Part shown: positions 58,279-64,000 of the stretch, in pieces
Layout: each line of letters starts with the position of its first letter
Position numbering within the stretch: position 1 is the stretch's first letter
NCBI GenBank assembly: GCA_905221215.1
Contig: CAJNCI010000001.1
Coordinates: 310,001 to 374,000, forward strand
Source: a bacterium
GTDB taxonomy: Bacteria; Bacillota; Bacilli; Lactobacillales; Streptococcaceae
Direction of reading: 5' to 3'
Length of the DNA stretch: 64,000 nucleotides
The notes under the pieces: generated by a model
Databases searched by the model: none
Told to the model about the DNA's origin: nothing
What the model saw: only the letters and a program-made list of their open reading frames with translations
Position numbers and translations under genes: made by a program

Positions 58279-59098
58279 CAACCACGACCATCCTATCTTG
58301 ACCAAATTGGTCCTTGAGTGTTCGTACTCGCTTTTCAGGAAGATATTTCTTAAAAAGTTCAGGAACACTTTGACCTTGCTTGTATCCAATTTCAAGGTAA
58401 ATCTTACCACCATCTTCGAGATAGTCTTTTGCATCTTCCGCAATTCTGCGATAAATAGCTAGGCCATCCTCATCTGCAAAGAGAGCTAGATGGGGCTCCG
58501 AATGCAAAACATTCAAACCGACCTCTGACTCATCTTCACGAGAGATATAGGGTGGATTGGAAACAATTATATCATATTTTTCAGAAATTTCTGTAAAACA
58601 GTCAGATTTTTTTAAAAATATTTTAAGATTTTGATTTTTAGCATTTTCGCTAGCTAAGTCTAAAGCATCTTGGGAAATATCTGCTGCTGTTACTGACCAA
58701 TCTGGTCTGTTTTTTGCTAAGGTAAGAGCTATAGCTCCACTACCTGTTCCAATATCCAGAACTGACAGATTCGTCTCAGGATTTTCAGCTAGAATGAGCT
58801 CCACCAACTCCTCTGTCTCTGGACGAGGAATCAAAACTCGTTTATCTACTTTTAATTGCATTCCATAAAAATCTGCCTGTCCAATGATGTACTGTGGCGG
58901 TTTATGAGCTGCTAACTGTTGGAAAACTCCTTTAACAAAAACTTCTTCCTCTTCCGTCACTTCCTGCTGAAGAGCAAAGACAAAGTCCGTAAAAGAGAGA
59001 TTTTTCAGGCTACGATAGACAAAAGAGAGGCTTTCTGCTTCCTCTCCTTGTCTTATCAACTCTTCTTCAAAATCTGAAAATAATTGAGCTAATTTCAT
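58262..59098 (-). CDS. prmC: Release factor glutamine methyltransferase
   Basis: PrmC methylates the Gln of the GGQ motif in release factors. The SAM motif D-I-G-T-G-S-G-A-I and the catalytic N-P-P-Y are present. The length is 278 aa. It directly follows prfA, whose product is its substrate; start and stop overlap by 1 nt (TAATG). Confidence 0.94.
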   Translation of the reverse strand: MKLAQLFSDFEEELIRQGEEAESLSFVYRSLKNLSFTDFVFALQQEVTEEEEVFVKGVFQQLAAHKPPQYIIGQADFYGMQLKVDKRVLIPRPETEELVELILAENPETNLSVLDIGTGSGAIALTLAKNRPDWSVTAADISQDALDLASENAKNQNLKIFLKKSDCFTEISEKYDIIVSNPPYISREDESEVGLNVLHSEPHLALFADEDGLAIYRRIAEDAKDYLEDGGKIYLEIGYKQGQSVPELFKKYLPEKRVRTLKDQFGQDRMVVVDDGQD

Positions 59099-60177
59099 TA
59101 TTTGTTTAATTCTTCTAATTTCTGTGTTTGGTCATAAAGAACCAAGGCATCCACAACTTCATCCAATTTACCAGACAAAATGGTATCTAGTTTTTGGAGG
59201 GTCAAGCCGATACGATGGTCTGTGACACGGTTTTGTGGGAAGTTATAAGTACGGATTCGTTCTGAACGATCACCAGTACCGATGGTCGACTTACGCTCAG
59301 CGTCTTGTTCATCTTGTGCAATTTGTGCGAAGTGGTCAGCAACACGCGCACGGATGATTTTCATAGCCTTCTCACGGTTCTTCTGCTGGGTACGTTCTTC
59401 CTGCATCTCAACCTTGATATTGGTTGGCAAGTGAACAATACGAACGGCAGTCGCAACCTTATTGACGTTCTGTCCACCAGCACCTGATGCGTGGTAGATA
59501 TCAACACGAAGGTCTTTTGGATCAATATCATATTCTACTTCTTCAACTTCAGGCATAACAAGAACTGTCGCTGTCGAAGTATGTACTCGTCCTTGGCTTT
59601 CTGTCACAGGGACACGTTGCACACGGTGGGCACCTGATTCATACTTGAGTTTAGAGTATACAGATTGACCCGAAACCATGGCAACCACTTCTTTAAAACC
59701 GCCGACACCATTCATAGAAGCCTCCATGACTTCAAAGCGCCATCCTTGGGCTTCCGCATACTTTTGGTACATGGTTAGCAAATCCCCAGCGAATAGTGCC
59801 GCTTCATCTCCACCAGCTGCTCCACGGATTTCAAGGATGATGTTCTTGTCATCATTAGGATCCTTTGGAAGGAGCAAGATTTTTAGTTTTTCTTCGTATT
59901 CTTCTTTTTCAGCCTTGGCATCTTTGAGCTCTTGCTTGGCCATTTCTTCCAAGTCCGCATCTCCGCCTGATTCCTTAATCATTTCTTCAGCATCGACGAT
60001 GTTTTGAAGGACTTGTTTGTACTCACGGTAGGCTGTTACCGTGTCACGAGTTGAAGCCTCTTCTTTTGAAAGTTCCATGAAACGCTTGGTGTCTGAAACG
60101 ACATCGGGGTCACTCAGCAATTCTCCTAATTCTTCATAACGGTCTTCTACAGCTTGTAGTTGATCATAGATGTTCAT
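59098..60177 (-). CDS. prfA: Peptide chain release factor 1
   Basis: RF1 ends translation at UAA and UAG. The G-G-Q motif is in [10 protein letters not shown] and the length of 359 aa is standard. It overlaps tdk by 4 nt and prmC by 1 nt, in the usual tdk-prfA-prmC-sua5 order. Confidence 0.97.
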   Translation of the reverse strand: MNIYDQLQAVEDRYEELGELLSDPDVVSDTKRFMELSKEEASTRDTVTAYREYKQVLQNIVDAEEMIKESGGDADLEEMAKQELKDAKAEKEEYEEKLKILLLPKDPNDDKNIILEIRGAAGGDEAALFAGDLLTMYQKYAEAQGWRFEVMEASMNGVGGFKEVVAMVSGQSVYSKLKYESGAHRVQRVPVTESQGRVHTSTATVLVMPEVEEVEYDIDPKDLRVDIYHASGAGGQNVNKVATAVRIVHLPTNIKVEMQEERTQQKNREKAMKIIRARVADHFAQIAQDEQDAERKSTIGTGDRSERIRTYNFPQNRVTDHRIGLTLQKLDTILSGKLDEVVDALVLYDQTQKLEELNK

Positions 60178-60764
60178 TTTTCTTCATTCTCCTTATTGAT
60201 TTCAGGGGCAAAATAATGTTTACGGCAAACCGAGATATAGGTTTCATTTCCACCGATTTGGATCTGTTCACCATCATAAACGGGCAGTCCATCCTGAGTT
60301 CGCAACACCATGGTCGCCTTTTTCTTGCAATACTGACAAATGGTCTTGATTTCGTCAATCTTATCTGCTAAAAGCAAAAGATATTTGGAACCTTCGAACA
60401 ATTCATTACGAAAGTCATTTTTCAAACCAAAAGCCATGACAGGTATGTCTAACTCATCAACAACACGAGCTAGATCGTAAACATGGTGACGCTTGAGAAA
60501 CTGGGCTTCATCGACCAAAACACAGTAAGGCTTTTCTGGTAGGTCTCGGATATAACCAAAGATATCTGTCGTTTCCTCAATCGCAATGGCAGGTCGTTTC
60601 ATACCGATTCGACTCGATACGTAGCCAACACCGTCACGCGTATCCAGAGCTGAGGTCATAATGACAACACCTTTTCCTTGCTCCTCATAGTTATAGGCCA
60701 CTTTGAGAATCTCAATGGTCTTACCAGAGTTCATGGTCCCATAACGATAATACAACTGTGCCAT
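60174..60764 (-). CDS. tdk: Thymidine kinase
   Basis: This 196-aa kinase phosphorylates thymidine. The P-loop G-T-M-N-S-G-K-T, the D-E-A-Q-F segment and a zinc-binding C-Q-Y-C ... C-R-K-H set are visible. It heads the operon. Confidence 0.95.
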   Translation of the reverse strand: MAQLYYRYGTMNSGKTIEILKVAYNYEEQGKGVVIMTSALDTRDGVGYVSSRIGMKRPAIAIEETTDIFGYIRDLPEKPYCVLVDEAQFLKRHHVYDLARVVDELDIPVMAFGLKNDFRNELFEGSKYLLLLADKIDEIKTICQYCKKKATMVLRTQDGLPVYDGEQIQIGGNETYISVCRKHYFAPEINKENEEK

Positions 60765-60847
60765 GTTTCTTGCTTCACGTCCATTTCTAAATTTTTGCTA
60801 CATTCTAGTATATCATAATTTTCTTAAGCTTTAAACGGCAAAATGTG

Positions 60848-60853
60848 GTAAAA
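60848..60853 (+). promoter_or_regulatory. -10 element of the tautomerase gene
   Basis: TAAAAT about 35 nt before the start; the -35 is weak. Confidence 0.4.
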
Positions 60854-60887
60854 TAGAAGAAATCAAAAACTAGTGGAGGAAGCTATT

Positions 60888-61070
60888 ATGCCATTTGTAC
60901 GCATCGATTTATTTGAAGGACGCACGCTCGAGCAAAAGAAAGCTCTTGCTAAGGAAGTAACGGAAGCGGTTGTCCGCAACACTGGAGCCCCTCAATCTGC
61001 TGTTCATGTCATCATCAACGACATGCCAGAAGGAACTTATTTCCCACAAGGGGAAATGCGCACCAAATAA
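60888..61070 (+). CDS. 4-oxalocrotonate tautomerase family protein
   Basis: This 60-aa protein begins M-P, so Pro1 becomes the catalytic base after Met removal; the ATG at 60888 has GGAGGA upstream. The body (F-V-R-I-D-L-F-E-G-R-T) and the C-terminal P-E-G-T-Y-F-P-Q-G-E fit the DmpI group. Members tautomerise small acids; the streptococcal substrate is unknown. Confidence 0.92.
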   Translation: MPFVRIDLFEGRTLEQKKALAKEVTEAVVRNTGAPQSAVHVIINDMPEGTYFPQGEMRTK

Positions 61071-61073
61071 GCT

Positions 61074-61101
61074 AGCTTAAGCAGAATTGCTTAGGCTTTT
61101 T
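61074..61101 (+). terminator. Terminator of the tautomerase gene
   Basis: AGCTTAAGC pairs with GCTTAGGCT, followed by TTTT. Confidence 0.75.
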
Positions 61102-61205
61102 CAATCTCCAAGTAGCATCCATTGAAGAAATAGTCTAAATTTGTTACAATTTGAAAAGAGACTTGGAATATTCCAAGAAAAGAGCCATTAATTAAAGGAA
61201 ACATT

Positions 61206-62579
61206 ATGATTACACGTGAATTTGATACCATCGCTGCTATCTCTACTCCACTAGGTGAAGGGGCTATCGGTATTGTCCGCTTGAGCGGAACAGATAGTTT
61301 TGCGATTGCGCAAAAGATTTTCAAAGGGAAAGACTTGAGTAAGGTTGCTAGCCACACTCTCAACTACGGTCACATCGTTGACCCTCAGACAGGAAAAGTC
61401 ATGGACGAGGTTATGGTTGGAGCTATGAAGTCTCCAAAGACCTTTACTCGTGAGGATATTATCGAGATTAACACCCACGGTGGGATTGCAGTGACCAATG
61501 AGATTCTCCAGCTGGCTATCCGTGAAGGAGCTCGGTTGGCAGAACCTGGTGAATTTACCAAGCGGGCTTTTCTAAACGGTCGTGTGGACTTGACACAGGC
61601 CGAGGCAGTGATGGATATCATCCGTGCCAAAACTGACAAGGCCATGAACATTGCTGTCAAACAACTAGATGGCTCCCTTTCTGATCTTATCAATAATACC
61701 CGTCAAGAAATCCTCAATACACTTGCCCAAGTCGAGGTTAATATTGATTATCCTGAGTATGACGATGTTGAGGAAGCTACTACTGCTGTTGTCCGTGAAA
61801 AGACTATGGAGTTTGAGCAATTGCTAACCAATCTCCTTCGAACAGCCCGTCGTGGTAAAATCCTCCGTGAAGGAATTTCCACTGCTATCATCGGCCGTCC
61901 CAACGTTGGGAAATCCAGTCTTCTCAACAACCTCTTGCGTGAGGACAAGGCTATCGTTACAGACATTGCTGGTACTACTCGAGATGTCATCGAGGAGTAC
62001 GTCAATATCAACGGTGTCCCTCTCAAATTGATTGATACAGCTGGTATCCGGGAAACAGATGACATCGTAGAACAAATCGGTGTCGAGCGCTCCAAAAAAG
62101 CCCTCAAGGAAGCTGACCTGGTACTACTAGTGTTAAATGCTAGTGAACCGCTGACAGCCCAAGATCGTCAACTCCTAGAAATTAGTCAGGATACAAACCG
62201 TATTATTCTTCTTAACAAAACTGACCTGCCTGAAGCGATTGAAACTTCAGAACTTCCTGAAGATGTCATCCGTATTTCAGTTCTTAAAAACCAAAATATC
62301 GATAAGATTGAAGAGAGAATCAACAACCTCTTCTTTGAAAATGCTGGCTTGGTTGAGCAAGATGCTACTTACTTGTCTAATGCCCGTCACATTTCCTTGA
62401 TTGAAAAGGCAGTTGAAAGCCTACAGGCTGTTAACCAAGGTCTTGAACTAGGTATGCCAGTTGATTTGTTGCAAGTTGACTTGACCCGTACTTGGGAAAT
62501 TCTTGGAGAAATCACTGGGGATGCTGCTCCAGATGAACTCATTACCCAACTCTTTAGCCAATTCTGTTTAGGAAAATAA
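61206..62579 (+). CDS. mnmE: tRNA modification GTPase MnmE
   Basis: MnmE works with MnmG to modify wobble uridine in tRNAs. The N-terminal domain (about 1-120) binds folate; then a GTPase domain with G-R-P-N-V-G-K-S-S and D-T-A-G-I-R-E-T-D follows. It ends in the family's F-C-L-G-K, with the catalytic Cys. The length of 457 aa is standard. Confidence 0.97.
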   Translation: MITREFDTIAAISTPLGEGAIGIVRLSGTDSFAIAQKIFKGKDLSKVASHTLNYGHIVDPQTGKVMDEVMVGAMKSPKTFTREDIIEINTHGGIAVTNEILQLAIREGARLAEPGEFTKRAFLNGRVDLTQAEAVMDIIRAKTDKAMNIAVKQLDGSLSDLINNTRQEILNTLAQVEVNIDYPEYDDVEEATTAVVREKTMEFEQLLTNLLRTARRGKILREGISTAIIGRPNVGKSSLLNNLLREDKAIVTDIAGTTRDVIEEYVNINGVPLKLIDTAGIRETDDIVEQIGVERSKKALKEADLVLLVLNASEPLTAQDRQLLEISQDTNRIILLNKTDLPEAIETSELPEDVIRISVLKNQNIDKIEERINNLFFENAGLVEQDATYLSNARHISLIEKAVESLQAVNQGLELGMPVDLLQVDLTRTWEILGEITGDAAPDELITQLFSQFCLGK

Positions 62580-62581
62580 GA

Positions 62582-62617
62582 AAAATCCATGATCGTTATT
62601 GCGGTCATGGATTTTAT
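62582..62617. terminator. Terminator between mnmE and dapA
   Basis: AAAATCCATGA pairs with TCATGGATTTT between convergent genes. Confidence 0.85.
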
Positions 62618-62624
62618 AGTATTA

Positions 62625-63560
62625 TTAGTAATCTGGTCTTAAAACACCTGTTACAGTTGCCTTAGTTGCTTCGTAGTCGCCATCTACAACAACCTTGATA
62701 ATGCGTTTGGCATCTTCTTCTGGTGCTGGAACAAGAGGTAGACGAGTTGGTCCAGCTTCAAATCCCATGTAGTTAAGAACCGCCTTAACAGGAGCAGGAC
62801 TTGGATAAGAGAAGAGGGCATTGACTTTAGGAATGAATTTACGCTGAATAGCTGCCGCTTTTTTCATATCGCTTTCTGCAATGGCAGTGAACATCTCGTG
62901 CATCTCATCTCCATTTGTATGGGAGGCAACAGAAATAACCCCGTCCGCACCAAGGTTCATGGCATGGAAAGCATCACCATCCTCACCAGTATAGACCAAG
63001 AACTCTTCTGGCTTGTGCTCAATCAAGTAAGCCATATTAGCTAAGCTGGTACATTCTTTAACCCCAATGATATTTGGATGGTCAGCTAAACGAAGCATGG
63101 TTTCTGGAGTCAATTCGACAACCACACGGCCTGGAATGTTATAGATAATAATAGGTAAGTCAGAAGCATCCGCAATCGCCTTAAAGTGCTGATACATTCC
63201 TTCTTGAGAAGGTTTGTTGTAGTAAGGTACAATAGCAAGTCCAGCAGCAAAACCACCAAATTCTGCTACTTCTTTGACAAACTCGATAGAGTCACGCGTA
63301 TCATTGGTACCAACACCCGCAATCAAAGGAACACGTCCATTGACAACTTTTTGAACTGCCTCAAAAAGTTCCAACTCCTCATCGTGGGTCAAGGTTGGAC
63401 TCTCAGCAGTCGTTCCAGCTAGGAGAATGCCATCTGTGTGATGAGCCAATAAATGCTCAATCAAGGCTGGAATGGCATCAAAGTTGATGGAACCATCCTC
63501 GTGGAAAGGGGTAATAAAGGCTGTGATGATTTTACACTCTTTTAAATCTTGATAAGACAT
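62625..63560 (-). CDS. dapA: 4-hydroxy-tetrahydrodipicolinate synthase
   Basis: DapA condenses pyruvate with aspartate semialdehyde in lysine and peptidoglycan synthesis. The Schiff-base lysine is in I-G-V-K-E-C-T (near residue 168), the catalytic Tyr in I-I-Y-N-I-P-G-R-V. The length is 311 aa. It follows asd, whose product is its substrate. Confidence 0.96.
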   Translation of the reverse strand: MSYQDLKECKIITAFITPFHEDGSINFDAIPALIEHLLAHHTDGILLAGTTAESPTLTHDEELELFEAVQKVVNGRVPLIAGVGTNDTRDSIEFVKEVAEFGGFAAGLAIVPYYNKPSQEGMYQHFKAIADASDLPIIIYNIPGRVVVELTPETMLRLADHPNIIGVKECTSLANMAYLIEHKPEEFLVYTGEDGDAFHAMNLGADGVISVASHTNGDEMHEMFTAIAESDMKKAAAIQRKFIPKVNALFSYPSPAPVKAVLNYMGFEAGPTRLPLVPAPEEDAKRIIKVVVDGDYEATKATVTGVLRPDY

Positions 63561-63615
63561 GAAAACACCTCTCTATTTCAAAGAAGGAGTTCATCTGAAC
63601 TCCTAAACGATATGA

Positions 63616-64000
63616 CTATTTTAATTCAAACTTCAATTCAGCTGTTGGACGAACCAATCCACGTTCATGAAGAGTTTCTGCAATCTGAACTGAATTCCAA
63701 GCAGCACCTTTGAGAAGGTTATCTGAAACAACCCACATGTGGATTCCTTTTTCTGCATCCAAGTCTTTACGGATACGACCAACAAAGGTATCACGTGAAC
63801 CTACTGCATTGATGGCTTGCGGATAGATTTGATGAGCTACATCATCTTCAAGAACAGCACCTGGGAAGGCCGCGATAGCTGCTTTGACTTCTTCGATTGG
63901 AGCCACTTCTTTTGTTTCGATGTAAACAGACTCAGAGTGAGCTGACAAGACTGGAATACGCACACATGTTGCAGATACTGCAATGCTATCATCTTCCATG
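63616..64000 (-). CDS. asd: Aspartate-semialdehyde dehydrogenase, C-terminal part
   Basis: The 5' part of the gene lies beyond the right edge; about 128 C-terminal residues remain. They show [12 protein letters not shown] (catalytic and binding residues near the Cys), [10 protein letters not shown] and [12 protein letters not shown]. Asd makes the semialdehyde used by DapA next door. Confidence 0.93.
   Translation of the reverse strand, partial: MEDDSIAVSATCVRIPVLSAHSESVYIETKEVAPIEEVKAAIAAFPGAVLEDDVAHQIYPQAINAVGSRDTFVGRIRKDLDAEKGIHMWVVSDNLLKGAAWNSVQIAETLHERGLVRPTAELKFELK

Overview
The window is low-GC Firmicute DNA with gene content and order typical of a mitis-group Streptococcus (S. mitis/oralis/pneumoniae relatives). 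The evidence is an acoABCL-type pyruvate/acetoin dehydrogenase cluster, xerS with its difSL site, rexAB, the speA-speE-nspC-aguA-aguB polyamine operon, a BOX element and the glyA-sua5-prmC-prfA-tdk block. From memory of pneumococcal gene order, the segments look like three blocks joined in a different order, and the IgA1 protease gene that I expect beside rbgA is absent. No tRNA, rRNA, insertion sequence or CRISPR array was found.

Region by region. 1-6.9 kb: end of a MATE efflux gene, then acoA-acoB, a repeat-filled gap, acoC, acoL and lplA, a lipoate-dependent dehydrogenase complex with its lipoate ligase. 6.9-8.1 kb: xerS with a difSL-like site just upstream, marking the replication terminus. 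Large genes to the left run rightward and the next block to the right runs leftward, so both point at dif. 8.3-21.2 kb: small membrane protein, ClC antiporter, rnhB, rbgA, an unknown zinc-motif gene, BOX element, rexA/rexB and a CPBP protease. 21.4-25.7 kb: HAD phosphatase and a two-gene ABC transporter facing a two-component system. 25.8-32.9 kb: six-gene polyamine operon preceded by a roughly 330-nt multi-hairpin leader RNA ending in a terminator. 33.2-38.4 kb: VIT-family transporter, a BceAB-type peptide-resistance ABC transporter with a short ORF and operator, and a small exported-protein locus with a frameshifted start. 38.5-46.8 kb: SprT-like protein, Tex, an unidentified structured RNA, a permease pair, an alpha-glucan hydrolase and a lipid kinase. 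47.2-51.4 kb: an AT-rich restriction-modification island. 51.5-64 kb: rlmCD with duplicated 3'-end debris, a DUF1002 protein, a lysozyme-like protein, YejK-like protein, glyA, GNAT, sua5, prmC, prfA, tdk, a 4-oxalocrotonate tautomerase, mnmE, dapA and partial asd.

The parts most worth a second look are: (i) a 22-bp palindrome found four times within about 6 kb of dif; (ii) the composite restriction-modification island, in which a decayed cytosine methyltransferase lies beside two nuclease-like genes I cannot assign and a second, intact methyltransferase has its own regulator; (iii) two structured RNAs with near-consensus promoters and terminators (32.6-32.9 kb and 41.3-41.4 kb); (iv) a poly-A frameshift in an exported-protein gene; and (v) the 87-bp duplication of the rlmCD 3' end beside the island. 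All functional calls come from reading motifs by eye; no database search was run.
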